Of a DNA stretch of 64,000 nt, positions 1 through 18,970 are shown one piece after another (positions within the stretch are counted from its first letter, which is position 1; each line of letters starts with the position of its first letter). The translations under genes and the position numbers were made by a program. The notes beneath the pieces are model-generated. The model saw only the letters and a program-made list of their open reading frames with translations, made no database searches and was not told where the DNA came from. Location: NCBI RefSeq assembly GCF_007565055.1, contig NC_044553.1, positions 101,407,858 through 101,471,857 on the forward strand, written 5' to 3'. The stretch is from Rhinopithecus roxellana. Lineage: Eukaryota; Chordata; Mammalia; Primates; Cercopithecidae.

Positions 1-2642
<2,642 letters not shown>

Positions 2643-3286
2643 TAATTAAAGTCTTTATGAGATCAAATGAAATAAATATACCACATAAAATGTAATAATA
2701 TTACAATATAATAGCTAAGTCTATTATTATTTGACCACCTACTATTTATCGAGCAATGCACCATATAGTCTCTCATTAAATCCTCAAAAAACACACCGTG
2801 CAAACAAAAAAAAAGAGACTTCATGAGGTTAAAATAATAGTACAAGGTTACCCAGGAAGTAAGTGGATATCAGATTTGAGACTATCTGATTCCAAAGGTG
2901 TGCTCTGCTTAGTCTGGCCACAATATAAAAATGGTAACAAATAATACCACTGAATTAACTGAGAGATATTGGGACATCTAGTACAAAAAAGCAAATATCC
3001 ATAAATTCCAAGAAACTGGTATTTTGAAGAATACATTTCTTACACTAATAAGGTTTAAAAATAAAATTTTAAATAATTCCAACAAGCTTTTAAAAAACGT
3101 TTAAACACTGTGGTGTATCAAAAAGAAAAGGAAAATTGCAATATAAATTACTTTGAAAATAAAGACACTGCAAATGAAAAGGTTTGAAATAAGGTCAAGT
3201 ACACAGAAGAAAACTCATAAATTACTTATTTTAAAAAAAGAAGAAACATGAAGAAATTAATTAAGTTTTCAGCAAAAGAAATTAGA

Positions 3287-5513
<2,227 letters not shown>

Positions 5514-5776
5514 TTATATATGTGTGTGTGTATATGTATAGAACATACAAAATTAAAAATTCCTAAGTATGTAGGTATATAATTCTAAACATACATATAA
5601 TTATTTACATATATAAATAATTTCTATAGTGATATTCAATTAATCCTAATTATGGCAATAACTGTCTGGTAATTTACATAAATGTCCAGTAAAATGTAAT
5701 GTTATAGCCAATTATACAATTTAATTATTAAATAATAACAACAACAATAAAAGAGAAAACCCATTTGGTATGTTAC

Positions 5777-5881
5777 CTCATATTTTGGATATAGAGTTTT
5801 CTTCATGACAGATTCTGGAACAGAGAATTTAGGTGCAGCTGTATTCCAAAACAACTTCGTGAATTCTGGATAAGCACACAT
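5777..5881 (-). CDS. Internal coding exon 6 of 6 seen (unidentified gene)
   Basis: This 105-bp exon encodes 35 residues in phase 0-0. The acceptor is TTATGTTATTTTCAAAG and the donor is TATGAG|GTAACA. The first codon happens to be ATG, but the acceptor directly before it and the matching phase of the preceding exon argue for an internal exon, not a translation start. The peptide starts MCAYPEFTKLFWNTAAPKFS and ends KTLYPKYE, with an aromatic/proline-rich look like a folded or tubulin-associated segment (inference only). There is no stop codon, so the coding sequence continues past at least the 5.7 kb between this exon and the window edge, where I see no further exon. Confidence 0.7.
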
Positions 5882-5989
5882 CTTTGAAAATAACATAAAA
5901 GGTTATTAGAAATGGTAAGAAATGGCCCCAAGAGTAAAAACTCAATCTCCTGTCAAAATTATTTTTAGTTGCTGAGAATTTTTGGTTCC

Positions 5990-6660
5990 ACAGCTTCTGA
6001 AAATCTGGTAAATAATTTTTTTAAAGCCATTAGGTTAGCAAAAATGTAAAAGTCTGCATTACCAACTGACGCTAAGGACTTGGGGAAATTTGTAGAACAC
6101 ACTGGAGGCCAATTGGCCATATCTAGTAGAGTAGAAAGTGTACGTGCCACATCTTCCTGGAATTTAACTTCCAGCTATATAGTCTAGGCAAACTCTTTCA
6201 CACACGCATGGGAAAATGTGTATGGTATATTCACAGAGCATGTGAAATAAAAAATTAAACCCAATCTAAATGGCCATTAATAGAGCAACATAAATAAAAT
6301 GTGGTATACTCATAAACACTATAAAACACATTAAAACACAAAAATTATGATCTAGAGGTGGATCTTAGAAGCATGGTATTGAGAAGAAAATAAGCAAGTT
6401 TTAGAAAGAATCATATAAAACTATGTCATTTATATAAATGTATCCAGAAAACACACAAAAAATGTATTATTTATTGGTTAGGCTCACGAATACATCTAGT
6501 AAAGCATAAACTCATGGACTGGATAAACTACTATAATTATACCACTAACTGCTGGGTAGGGAGGAAGAGAAATGGAATTAAGAAGTACAAAAGGCCTTAA
6601 TTTAATAATTTTTAAAATTTTATTTTAAAAAATATGAAACAAGTATGACAAAATGTTAAC
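5990..6660 (+). mobile_element. L1M 3'-end fragment
   Basis: Diverged match by eye to the plus-strand L1M ORF2 end and 3'UTR: gtaaaagtctgcattaccaa, atggccattaatagagcaac, aaatgtggtatactcataaa. It lies directly upstream (gene sense) of exon 5777-5881. Subfamily not assigned. Confidence 0.65.
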
Positions 6661-8153
6661 ATTTCCAAAATCTTACTAACATATTCTCAGGTGTTTGCTA
6701 GTTTGGTTTCTGTATTTCTTTTCCAAATAAAAATTAATCAGGCCTAGGGGATATTTTTAGCGATGTGAAAGTATTCTGTAGAATTGTGGCTACATGACAT
6801 TATACATTTTTAAAAACCCATTGAACTTTGAAGCATAAGAGTTGAATTTTAATGCAATGCAAATTGATGCCTACAGCCATACCACCCTAAATATGCCTGA
6901 TCTCTTCTTTAATATGAATTTTTAAAAATCATTTAGGAGGTCAGGAGGAATCCCAGGATGGAATGCAGAATGTAATAAAACAGTCTAACTGTGTTACAAA
7001 CATATGAAACAATCTCACCCAAAGGGGTGGGGGGAAATGTTGTTGACCTCAGTTATGTTGGAAATGAGGACATAAAACTTAAGGCAAAAGGAACTGTGCA
7101 CATAGTGTTATACATTAGGTAATAAAGTTGTATTCTACATGATTATGAACAAACAATTCTGATACTTCTATGCATGTGTACTGGAATTGAAAAATTTAAT
7201 AAATTGAGGGAGAATTATGGAGGCCTGGTTTGTCACTGCTGGAGTACAAGTGGAGTAGAAAAAAAGGAAGGAAACTAGAATGACCCATGAGGTAATGGAT
7301 TAGAGTTGGATGCATCAGTAAGAACTCATATTTAGCTTACTATAGATACAGATGTTTACATATAGAAATATGTATATATACATGTATTTATTTATACAAG
7401 TTTGTGTACACACATATATTTCCTTGCTTTGACAGCTGACAAGACCTAGAAGCAACAATGCCCAGTAGAAATAAGTACACCTACTGCCTGGATCTTAGTT
7501 TTTAATTATATTCCCCAATAAAGAGACCTAGGACTCCTTGTTGAAATGGCTGATTCTAGGACTGGGGCAGGAAATATACAAGATGAACCTAGAATATCTA
7601 ATACTGCCAAAAATTAAGAAAGTGTTATTTTAAAAATCCCACAATGATAGGGTGTCAAAAGAGACATAGAAGCCAACTGAAGGAGTTCCCAATGGCCAAA
7701 GATCAAAAAATTTTATCAAAACTAATAAAAATAATGTAATATTGGATTACAACTCAAAGTATAATGTAAATATTCTCAAATTATACTGACATAAATAAAT
7801 GACTGAGTAAATAAATAAACGAGAAGGATAGACACACTTCCTATACAGAAGAATTCTAATAAATTTTTGTAGACACTCTACCCTCAAGGAGGTGGAGAAT
7901 AACTCCCCACTTCTTAGGTGTGGCTGTGCATGGTGACTTTCTTCTGAAGAGAATAATATGGGAAGGGAAAAAGAGAGAGACTTTAAATGAAGAAACCTGG
8001 TAAACACTACCTAGCCAGGTGATCGAGGTTAACATCAACATTGGTAAATCATGTCCATAGTACATACCCCTGATACCTGATGAAAATGGCACTTTTTACC
8101 TCAGTGGTCTTCCTCAGAAAATCACATAATCCCATCAAATCAGAGAAACATCA
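6661..8153. other. Intron, nothing recognised
   Basis: AT-rich, with ordinary short A/T runs. No splice-flanked open frame was found. Confidence 0.5.
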
Positions 8154-8440
8154 TGGCTGGGTGTGGTGGCTCACACCTGTCCCAGAACTTTGGGAGGCCA
8201 AGGCTGGAGGACCACTTGAGGCCAGAAGTTCAAGACTGGCTTGAGCAAGTAAGACCCTACAAAAAATCTTAAAAATTAGCCAGGTATAGTGGCATGTGCC
8301 TGTAGTCCTAGCTACTCAGGAGGCTGAAGTGGGAGGATCACTTGAGCCCTGGAGGTCAAGGCTGTAGTTAGCCATAATCACGTCACTGCACTCCAACCTG
8401 GGCAAGAGAGCAAGACCCTGTCTCTAAGGAAAGGAAGAGA
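8154..8440 (+). mobile_element. AluJ-type SINE
   Basis: A diverged dimer (ggctgggtgtggtggctcac to caagaccctgtctc) with a small deletion after cacacctgt. It has many substitutions and no clean A-tail, which fits the oldest Alu class. Confidence 0.88.
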
Positions 8441-8744
8441 GGGGAGGGGATCAAGCAAATCCCAAATGGGAGACATTCTACAAAATACCTGACCAGAACT
8501 CCTCAAAATTGTCAAAGCCATCAAAAACAAGGAAAGTCTGAGAAACTATCACAGCCAAGAGCAGCCTAAGGCAGACTTGACAACTAAATGTAAATATGGT
8601 ATCCTGGATGAGATCCTGAAACAGAAAGAGGATATTACATAAAAACTAAGGAAATCTGAATGAAATGTGGATCTTAGTTAACAATAATGTATCAACATTG
8701 GTTCATTAATTTTAACAAATGCACCATACTACTATAATACGTCA

Positions 8745-8960
8745 TATAAATTCCCGAGGGCGGCCATAACAAATTACCACTGGTTGGCTTAAAACAACAA
8801 ACATTCTCTCACAGTTCAGGATTCAAGGTGAAGGGAGGGCCATGCTCCCTCTGAAGACTTTAGGGAGGAATTCCTCCTTGCTCTTCCCAGCTTCAGGGGT
8901 TGCTGGCAATCCTTGGCATTCTTTTGCCTGCAGCACCATCACTCCAATTTCTGTCTCCCT
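8745..8960. repeat. Dispersed repeat, family not named
   Basis: Contains ggccataacaaattaccact, cttaaaacaacaaacattct and ctcacagttcagg, phrases that recur across mammalian genomes. I am not sure whether it is an LTR or a LINE end, so the family is left open. Confidence 0.45.
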
Positions 8961-10398
8961 AAGCTGTGATGACCTTTGTGTACAAATAATGTAATTATAA
9001 ATTTTCATTTCTGTAAGATAAGCACCCAGGCATGCAATTGCTGGCTTGTATGCACGCCCAGACACTTTATCTTACAGAACTGCATGCATACTTTGGATTT
9101 TTCTCTAATTACCAAACTGCTTTCTAGACATCTGTACCATTTTACCTTCCCAAAAACAACATATCAATGATCCTATTTCTCTTCCACATCCTTACTAGCA
9201 TTTGGTGTTATCACTATTATTTCATTTTAACCATTCTGTAGTAATATTTTATGGTGGTTTTAATTTGCATTTCCCTAACAGCTAATGATGTTGAGCATCT
9301 TTTCATATGCTTCTTTGCCATCTACATATCCTATTTGGTGAAATGTTTATTAATGGTTTTGCCCACTTTCCAGTTAGATTTTTTTATATTGAGTTTTGAA
9401 AATTCATTATGTGTTCTAGATACTAATTTTTTGCTGGATATGTGCTTTGCAAAATATTTTCTCTGAGTCTGTGGCTTGTATTTAATCCTCTTAACAGGGT
9501 CTTTTTAAGAGAAAAAAGTTAATTCTGATGAAGTCCAATTTACCTATTTTTCCTTGTACAAATAGTGCTTTTGGTGTCAAGTCTAAGAATGCTTTGCCTA
9601 GCCCTAAATCCCAAAGATCTCCTGTTTTTTCTACAAGTTTAATAGTTTTATATTTTACATTTGTCTATGAATTATTATTTTAAGTCATTTTTTATAGGAT
9701 ACAAGACTTAGGTCAGGGTTCTTTTTTTGGCTAAGGGATGTACAATTGATTCAGCAGCAATTGTTTGAAAAGGCCATCCTACACCATTGAATACTTCTTG
9801 TATTTTTATTAAAAAAATCAGTTGTGCATATCTGTAGGAGTCCATTTGTGGGTTTTCTACTCTGTCCCATTGATCTATAGGCCTATGCATCCACCAAGAC
9901 CACACAATCTTAATGACTGTAACACAGTAAGTCAGGAAGTCAGCTAAACTGATTTCTCCCATTTCGTTCTTCTTATCCAAAATTATTTTAGCTATTCTAC
10001 TTCCTTTTCATTTCCATACAAACTTTAGAATACTCCTGTTTACATGTACAAAAAAGCCTTGCTGAAAATTTGACAGGAATTGCTTAAATCTATATATCAA
10101 TTTGAGGAGAAATGACAGGTTTACTATCCTGATTCTTCCAATCTATAAATAGGGAATCTCTCTATTTACTTAGATCACTTTTATTTCTTTTATCAGCATT
10201 TTGTAGTCCTCAGCATCTAACTCTTACACATGCTTTGTTAGATTTACACTTAATTATTTCAGTTTTAAGCAATTATAAATGATACAGTTTTAATTTCAGT
10301 ATATATTTCAGTACATGTTCATCTATAGATACATAGAAATACAATGAATTATTCATGTTTATTTTGTATCCTGTCACTTTACTGAGTTCAGTTATTAG

Positions 10399-10791
<393 letters not shown>

Positions 10792-11269
10792 TAGACAATC
10801 TGCACATAGGGGCAGCTGTATTGCTTCTTTTCTGGTCTGCAAGCTTTTCTTTCCCTTTCTTGCCTTAGCGCACTGCCTAGAATTTCCAGCACTATGTTGA
10901 ATAAGAGTGGTGTGGGGAAACAATCAGGCTTTCACCATTAAATACTATGTTAGCTGTAGGTTTTTGTAGCTGCTCTTTATCAAGCTGTAGAAGTTTCCCT
11001 CCATTCCTATTTTTCTGAATATTTTTATCATGAAAATGGGTGATGAAATCTGTCAAATGCTTTCTCTTCATTGATTAATATAATCATGTAATTTTTCTTC
11101 TTTATTCTGTTAAAATGATGAATTACAAAGGTTGATTTTCCAGTACTGAGCCAGCCTCAAATCTCTGGAATAATTCCCTAAAGTCGTGGTGGATAATTTC
11201 TTTTATGTATTTTTAATTCTATGACCTAACATCTGTTAAGGATTTTTATATCCAATATTTATAAGGAGT

Positions 11270-11602
11270 TGTCTTAATCTGTTTTGCACTGTTATAACAG
11301 AACACTTGAGACTGGGTAATTTATAAAGAATAAAAATTTATTATCTCACAGTTCTAGAGGCTGGAAAGAAGTCCAAGATCGAGACACTAGCATCTGATGT
11401 AGGCCTTCTTACTATGTCCTCACATGGGGAAGGCAGAAAGGCCAAGAGGGAAAAAGAGGGCTGAACTTGCCCATTTCTAATAGCATTCTTCCCACCCATA
11501 AGGGCCTACTCACATCTTAAAGGTCCCACCTCTCAATACTGTTACAATAACAATTAAATTTCAACATGAGTTTTGGAGGAGACAAACATTTGAACCATAG
11601 CA
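11270..11602 (-). mobile_element. Solo LTR, MaLR-like, inside the L1M
   Basis: Begins tgtcttaatctgttttgcac and ends accatagca, the TG...CA ends of an LTR. Inside are gagactgggtaatttataaa and ctcacagttctagaggctgg. L1 sequence resumes on both sides, so it is an insertion. Flanks aggag and aggat are an imperfect 5-bp duplication. The family is probably a MaLR read backwards, with moderate certainty. Confidence 0.55.
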
Positions 11603-14228
11603 AGGATATTGGTCTGCATTATTTTTCTTCCTTTTGTGTGTGTGTTTGTTTGTTTGTTTGTTTACTGCCTAGTTTAGATACTAGGGTATTACTAGCTTCA
11701 AAAAATGAATTGAGAAGTCTTCCCTCCTCTTATTTTCTTAAAGAGATTGTATAGAATCAGTGTTAACTGTTCCTTACATGTGTGGTAGAATTCTCTCTAG
11801 TAAAATCATCTGGGCTTACATATTTAGGAGAAGTGGAATGTTCTATAAATCAATAATTCAATTTCCTTAATACTTATAGGGCTATTCAAATAATCTATTT
11901 CATACTGGGTGAGTTGTGGTAGTTTGTGTTTTTTGAGAATTTCTTCACATCATCTAAGTAATCAAATGTATGTGTGTATAGAGTTGTTCATAGTATTCCT
12001 ACATTAATCTTTTGATATCTACAGGGTCTGTAGTAACATCTCATTTCGTTTATAATATTGGTAATTTATGGCTTTCTTTTTTTCTTGTCAGTCTTGCCAG
12101 AGATTAATTTCACTGATCTTTTCAAATGACTAGCTCTTCCTTTCATTAATTTTCCTTACTGTTTTTCTGTTTTCCATGTCATTGATTTCTGTTTTTATTC
12201 CTTCCTTCTGCTTGTTTTTGGTTCATTTTGCTCTTTTTTTCTTAGTTCTTAAGTGGGAGCTTAAGTTATTAATTTGAGACTTTCTCTTTTCTATAGAAAA
12301 CATTTACTGCTATAAATTCTGCTTAGCTATGTTCCACAAACTTTGATATGTTGTATTTTCATTTTTATTCAGTTCAATGTATTTTTTAAATTCCTAGCAA
12401 TTTCTCCTTTACCATAGTTTATTCATAGTTGTACTGTTTGGAGTTAGATTCTGTTAGATTCCAAGTGTTCAGAGATTTTTGTTATCTTCCTCTTACTGAT
12501 TTCTAGTTTTAGTCCCTTACGTATTTGCTCTATCCTGGTATATGTTTCGTGGCATCTGAAAAGAACATGCATTCTGCTTTTGTTGGGTACAGTGTTCTAT
12601 AAATTTCAGCTGGAACCTACTGGTTGATGAGGTTGTTGCTGATTTTCTAAGTGTTCTATGAATTCTTGAGAGAGAAATGCAGAACTCTCCAACTATAATT
12701 GTGGAATTGTCTATTTCTCCTCTCAGTTCGTAGATTTTGCTTTGCATGTTTTGCAGTTCTATGGTCTGGTGCATATATTTTTTAGGACTGGCATGTCTTC
12801 TTGATGTGCTGACACTTTTATCATTATGTAATGCCCTCTGTGTCTCTGAGAACTGTCTTTGCTTGGAAGTCTATCTTATCTGATATTAATATAGCCATTC
12901 CCACTTTTCTTTGATGGATGTTTGTGTATTCTTAACTTTTTTATTTTCAAACTGGCTATATCATTATGTTTTAAATTTGTTTCTTGTAAATATTATATAT
13001 CTGGGTCATGTGTTTTAATCCATTTTACCACTGTGTCATTTAATTGCTAAATTCAAACCATTTACATTTAAATTAGGGCTTAAGTCTGTCATTTTAGGTT
13101 TTGTTTCCTGTCTGTCTGGTTTCTTTTGTTTCTCTGTTTTCTTTTTCCTGTCTTTCTGTACATTACTTGAACATATTTTAGAATTCTACTTTTATTTATT
13201 TATAGTGTTTTTAGTGTATCTCTTTGCATAGCTTTTAAATTGTTACTCTAAGTATTACATTTTATAAATATAGCTTACCACAATTGACTGAGGGTATTAT
13301 TTTACTAGTTCAAGTGATATGTAGAAATCTCACCTCCCTTTATGTCTCTTTAAGACATATAATATGTCTTAAATATTTCCTCTATATTCTGTTACAACCA
13401 CATCAGCATGATAAATTTTGCTTCAACGGACAAACATAACTTAGAAAACTCAAAAGGAGAAGGAAGTTTTATAGTACTTACCTATATTTTTGCTTTACGT
13501 GGGCTTTGTTCCTTCTACCTATTCCTGGATTTTTTCTCTTATTTCTCTCTATTTAGAGAACTTTTCCTAGCCATTCTTTTAGGATAGGTATGCTGGCAAC
13601 AAATTTTCTTCTATCTGAGAATGTCTTGATTCCTTCATTCCTAAAGGATATTTTTCTGGACATAGGATTCTGGAACACAGTTGTTTTATTCCAGCACTTG
13701 AAAAATGTTTTGCCACTTACTTCTGGCCTCCATCACTTCTCATGAGAAACCCATTTCCATTCAAATTGTTTTTCCCCTACAGGTAGCATGTCCTTTCTTT
13801 TTTGTTGCTTTCTTTATCTTAATATAATGCCACTCTGTGTCTCTGAGAACTTTCCTTGCTTGGAAGTCTATCTTATCTGATATTAATATAGCCATTCCCA
13901 ATTTTCTTAGATGGATGTTTGGTTTCTCTTTATCTTTCATTTTCAGAAGTTTGAATATTATGTGATTTGTTCTATATTCCTTTGGATTTTTCCAGTTTGG
14001 GATTTGCTCAGGCTCCTGAATCTATAGCTTTCTGCCTTTTGCCAAACTGGTAACTTTTCAGATATAATTTATCTCAATACTTTTCAGTCTCTCCCCATCT
14101 TTTGTGATAACACAAATACTAGATCTTTTGTTATAGTCCCTCAGATTCATTCCCCAAGGCTCTATTGGCCTCCTAGCATGTTAATAGATATAATTCACAT
14201 AAAAAATTATTGAGGTCTTCAATAATTT

Positions 14229-14494
14229 GTTTTGAGACAGGGTCTCTCTCTGTTGCCCAGGCTGGAGGTCAGTGGTGCAATCACGGTTCATTGCCTGGGC
14301 TCAAGTGATTCCCTCATCTTAGCCTCTCAAGTAGCTGGGACCACAGACATGTGCAATCCAGCTGGGTTATTATTTGTAGATACAAGGTCTCGTTATGTTG
14401 GCCAGACTGGACTCAAACTCCTGGGCTCAAGCAACCCTCTCGCTATGTCCTCCCAAAGTTCTGGGATTACAGGCATGAGCTACCACACCTAGCC
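14229..14494 (-). mobile_element. AluJ-type SINE next to exon 14594-14735
   Basis: A diverged minus-strand dimer (ttttgagacagggtctctct to caccacctagcc-like end). Flanks aggtcttcaataattt and agacctcaacaattt look like a decayed duplication. It ends 99 bp from the donor side of the exon. Confidence 0.88.
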
Positions 14495-14593
14495 AGACCT
14501 CAACAATTTTTAAGAGTGAAAAAAGTCTCCTGAAACCAAAAAGTTTGAGGACCTGTGAGGTATAAAAAACTAATATTAAAGAAAGTTTCTTAC

Positions 14594-14735
14594 TTTCTCT
14601 CCCAAGACTTGCAAGTGTGGTTTGTGAGCACGCTCTCTAGTTCCTTGTGCCAATTCAGGTGGTATCCCTTGCAGTGTCAGAGGAATATGGACACATTCTT
14701 GGTTGTCATCCATAACAGGAATTCCATACAATATT
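14594..14735 (-). CDS. Internal coding exon 5 of 6 seen (unidentified gene)
   Basis: This 142-bp exon has acceptor CTTATCACATTATAG and donor GAGAAA|GTAAGA. One leading base (A) joins AG from the previous exon to make Arg, then 47 codons follow to a clean codon boundary. The peptide starts ILYGIPVMDDNQECVHIPLT and goes on to GIPPELAQGTRERAHKPHLQ. Two GIP turns about 20 residues apart hint at a short internal repeat or at two similar loops. An antisense-strand AluJ ends 99 bp away at 14229-14494 but does not touch the exon. The family is not recognised. Confidence 0.7.
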
Positions 14736-14975
14736 CTATAATGTGATAAGAATGAAAAGTTTGTTTTTAAGTAATTGACAAAGCATAAGATGTTTGCCCT
14801 CATTTCATAACTCCACTGAAATAAACACATGGACATTTGACATCTGCACCAGAGATTGTGTAGAAGTCAGACAATCCAAAATGAGAAATAATCTAAAAAA
14901 TGTTAATATCTCGTTCTTAATACATTTAGTCGTAATATTTATGATGATTTTGTTTCATCATAAAAATATATGATG

Positions 14976-15015
14976 GAATAATAAATTCACCCTATGAATA
15001 ATAAATTCACCCTAT
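14976..15015. repeat. Perfect 20-bp tandem duplication
   Basis: Two identical copies of gaataataaattcaccctat stand side by side in intron sequence. With no divergence between copies, it is probably recent. Confidence 0.95.
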
Positions 15016-15833
15016 GAAAGCCTAGTTACAAAAGAGGTTAAAAAAAAAAACCTTCTCTACCTTCTGATCTCTCACCTACTCCCCATTTCAAGCCCACATA
15101 TACACACAGAGTTTCATTTCTTGGACTGGGGCAAAGCATTAGCCTAAGCAGAAGTGCCTTCTCACATTATGGTTTTCCTTTCTTGCTGGGATGAACAGAA
15201 AGCTGTTCAGGCATCAAGTCTTTCTTTTAGACTACAAGCTACACATACATAAGAATATATATGGAACAAAACTTATCAACACAAGATTAAGCTAAAGAGA
15301 TGAGATAAATCAAAATTTGAAGGTAAAATGTGTCATTAATTACTGACCTACAGACTGGCTTAAAAATACATTAACTTTTGTACTGTAACACTTAACTGTA
15401 AAATAAATATAAAATGAACATAAAGACAAAATATCCAAGAATATATACATAGTCAAGTGCCACATACATATTATAGATATATCAATTTCACATTGAAGCA
15501 TTTAGAGCTACTGTTTCCTCTAACTTATTGATACACTATTATATGAAGAATCACTTTATGAGTTACCAAATATGAAAATTAAGCATACAAAAACCCAACT
15601 GATTACAGCAGGTTAATAATATACTGAAATCCTCAAATCCCATCATTCCTGCTGTTAAGAAGTAGACCCACTCAGAGCCAGGCTGGAGAAGACATGGCTT
15701 TGTCAGAGTAGAGTCATGAATAAAAGCTTCCTATCTTACCTACTAAAATACTTGAATTCAAAGAGAGTTTAAAACTCTACTCCCAGCAAGGTGAATACCA
15801 CTGCCACTAAACACCCATTCCATCCTCCTTCTA

Positions 15834-16186
<353 letters not shown>

Positions 16187-16192
<6 letters not shown>

Positions 16193-16662
16193 TGAAGCCA
16201 GTGTTGTAGATATTATTTAGAATCCACTAACCAAATGCAATTTAGAAGGCAGAAGGTTCTGATGTTTCTGTTGGCAAGTACAGTCATGACAATGTTGAGT
16301 TCTTCTGTAGCAGTGTTCCAGTGAAGTTACGACTTTGTGAGTTGTGTTTTTTATTTGTTTGTTTTTTGCCAATGAGCACGTCAAACAGACACAGTGTGGC
16401 TCTAGAGTCCAAAGCTGTGACAGTAAAGGCTACTTAATCCCTGAATCTCAGTTAAGGTGGTATGTTGCCAGTGCTGGCTTCCAGATATGCCGCCTTCCTG
16501 CGTCAGGAGCAGCAGCGTCCTAGGCAGCCAGTTAAACATGCTCTGTGAGTCATCCCCAGGAGCTCTCCCTACCTAATGCCCCATTTTTCTAACCCTCTCA
16601 TTGATTTTAAAACACCAAATTCCCATTACTAAGTCCTTTTTTGCTTAAAATAGCTACAGCTA
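16187..16662. other. Intron, nothing recognised
   Basis: Looks like unique sequence with mixed composition. 14736-15878 and 17025-17549 are similar. Confidence 0.5.
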
Positions 16663-17024
16663 TGATATGATTTGGCTGTGTCCCCATCCAAATCTCACCT
16701 TGAATTGTAGTTCCCATAATCCCCATGGATTGTGGGAGGGACCCAGTGGGAGGTAATTGAATCATGGGAGTGGTTACCCCATAGTGCTGTTCTCATGATG
16801 TGAGTGATTTATCACAAGAGCTGATGGTTTTATAAGGGGCTTTTCCCCCTTTTGTTCATCATTTCTCCTTGCTGCCACCATGTGAAGAAGGACATGTTTA
16901 CTTCCCCTTCCACCATGATTGTAAGTTTCCTGAGGCCTCCTCAGGCCTGCAGAACTGAGTCAATTAAGCCTCTTTCTTTTATAAATTACCAGTCTTGATT
17001 AGCAGCATATGAACAGACTAATGC
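16663..17024 (+). mobile_element. Solo MaLR LTR (MST/THE1-like)
   Basis: Starts tgatatgatttggctgtgtc and ends gaacagactaatgca. Interior phrases (accttgaattgtagttccc, gatggttttataaggggctt, ttccaccatgattgtaag) match the MST/THE1 LTR pattern. No internal region is attached, so it is a solo LTR. The 5-bp flanks no longer match well. Confidence 0.85.
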
Positions 17025-17549
17025 AAGATGTTTCTGTTTTCTGAAGCAGAATTCCAGTGTATCCAGAAAAACAAAAGAACAGGGGAAAGTCTAGGGACTA
17101 AGAGAATGAGCCAAGTGAATACATACATCAGGATCAATAAGTATTTCTAAGATAGGCTGGGAGGAGAAGGAGATGGTGATGAGGACAGCGGTGACTAATG
17201 AGTTATCTAGAAGCACTGCTGTACTTTTCTGTGGCTCTAAGCCAGAAACAGGATAGCAAAAGTCATTTACAGCTTACTGTCTTTTGCTCTTTCACATTCC
17301 AAAAGCACGCTAAATAAACAGAAATGTGGACTGGTTGGAAGAAAGTGAACGTCATTGGACATTCTAGAGTGCATAGTTCTGGTAGACATGAATGGAGGCC
17401 TTGGTGGAACATCTTACCTAAGGTTAGCCTTTATGTTCCTGTATGACAAAGATGAAGCACTTACCTGGAAATTTTTATCCAGATTTTCCCTGCTTCCTTC
17501 TTTCTGTCCAGAGAAAAGAACCAACCCTTTCTAGAGTCCTCTCTGGAAA

Positions 17550-18320
17550 ACACCACTATCTCAGTGGTTCAGACTGAAAATCTCTTCATTACCAATCTCT
17601 TCCTCACTCCCAACAGTAATGATTATTTCTGTTCATTCTCCTTCCATGATGTCTCTCCTGTTCATTGCATCTTCTCTCATCTGAGTCCTGTGATACCATC
17701 TTTGCTGGTCCCTTACTTCCAAACTCTCCCTCCTCCAATCCATGCCACATATCCCTGAAATTGTTGTTATCAATTCAACAATTGTGACTACCCCCTCTCC
17801 AAACATCTCACTGACTACACACACACAGTATATATAACCCAAGCTCCTGACTCTGGCAGTCAGGGTCCTTCACAGTCTGCGCACCATCTACTTTGCCAAC
17901 TCTGCTTCCTTCCCCCAACCTCCCACCCAAGCTACATTTGCAATGCAAAAAAAAAAAAAAATGCCTTATGTGCTGGGATTGCTCCAGGAGCAATAGGGGA
18001 AACAGGCAAAATCAGTAGGCCATTATAGTACCGAGTGGCTATGGAAATGGAGAATGATGACAGCAAGACCTTCAGATCTCAACTCCTCCACCAGACCTTT
18101 ACAAATCCTCCTCTACCCAGCCCAGATTCATGTCTGACTCCCTGGTTTCCCTGTTGCATTTCATCTGCTCTTTCGTTATACAATATATTGCATTCTATTC
18201 CATATGCCTTTTTCACAGTAGAGCATAGGCTTGTTTGGGAGAAAAAGTGAGACGTTCTCATTTTCTGTCTCCCAAAAACTTGAATGGAGTAGGTACTAAA
18301 TAAATATTGTTGAATTTTGT
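17550..18320 (+). repeat. L2-like LINE 3' end
   Basis: Pyrimidine-rich sequence with the usual L2 3' order: ctccctcctccaatccatgc, ctgactctggcagtcagggt, ctccaccagacctttacaa and the end taaataaatattgttgaatt. Diverged; by-eye match only. Confidence 0.6.
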
Positions 18321-18402
18321 CTGAGTAAGAAAAGTCTCACAGCCAAAGCCAGCCCCATACTCTGCCCTGGGAAACAGAATCACTGGTAAGGCATGAGATG
18401 CT

Positions 18403-18775
18403 GGGGGTTCTCAAAAGTGTGTTCCCTATTGAGCAGCATTATTATCATATAAGAACTTGTTAGGAATGCAAGTTATTGAGCCCACCACAGACCTGAGTCA
18501 GAAACTCAAGAGCTGAGGCCTAGCCTTCTGTGTTATAATCAACCCTGAAGGTGATTCTGTGCACTCTGAAGATGGAGAACCACTAAGGTACTCAACCTTT
18601 CCTAAAACAGCCTAATCATAAGAATATCCTGGGATGAAATCAAATCTGCATCTTCCCAGACCCCTTCTCTGAAGATTCTAATTCAGTAGGTTTGTGATAG
18701 AGCCTGGGAATTGACAAACTTATCAAACAACAAAGATGACTCTTATCTTCAAGAAAGACTAAAAATCACTGATAT
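18403..18775. mobile_element. Two adjacent MER5-like hAT (Charlie) relics
   Basis: The first (about 18403-18586) opens ggttctcaaaagtgtg and closes gagaaccacta, an inverted-end signature of non-autonomous hAT elements. The second (about 18588-18775) contains tctgcatcttcccagacccc, gattctaattcagtaggttt and agcctgggaattgac, also MER5-like. The boundary between them is approximate. Confidence 0.6.
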
Positions 18776-18970
18776 AGTAGAGTGAGCCTTTGGAATGAGG
18801 TTAGAAAACAGAATTTGGGCCCCTCACTGTGCTGTTTCCTTCTTCAGTCTGTTTCCTCATTTACAAATAGCAACAGTGAGTTTTTCAGAGTCAAATGTCT
18901 TAGAAATCATGTGTGTGAAGAGGCTTGCACACAGAATATGCTAAGAAAGTGATTGATATTATAACCACTA
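18776..18970 (+). repeat. MIR-like SINE
   Basis: Contains agtctgtttcctcatttaca and the tail phrase cacacagaatatgctaag, matching the MIR core and 3' part with heavy divergence. Confidence 0.5.
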
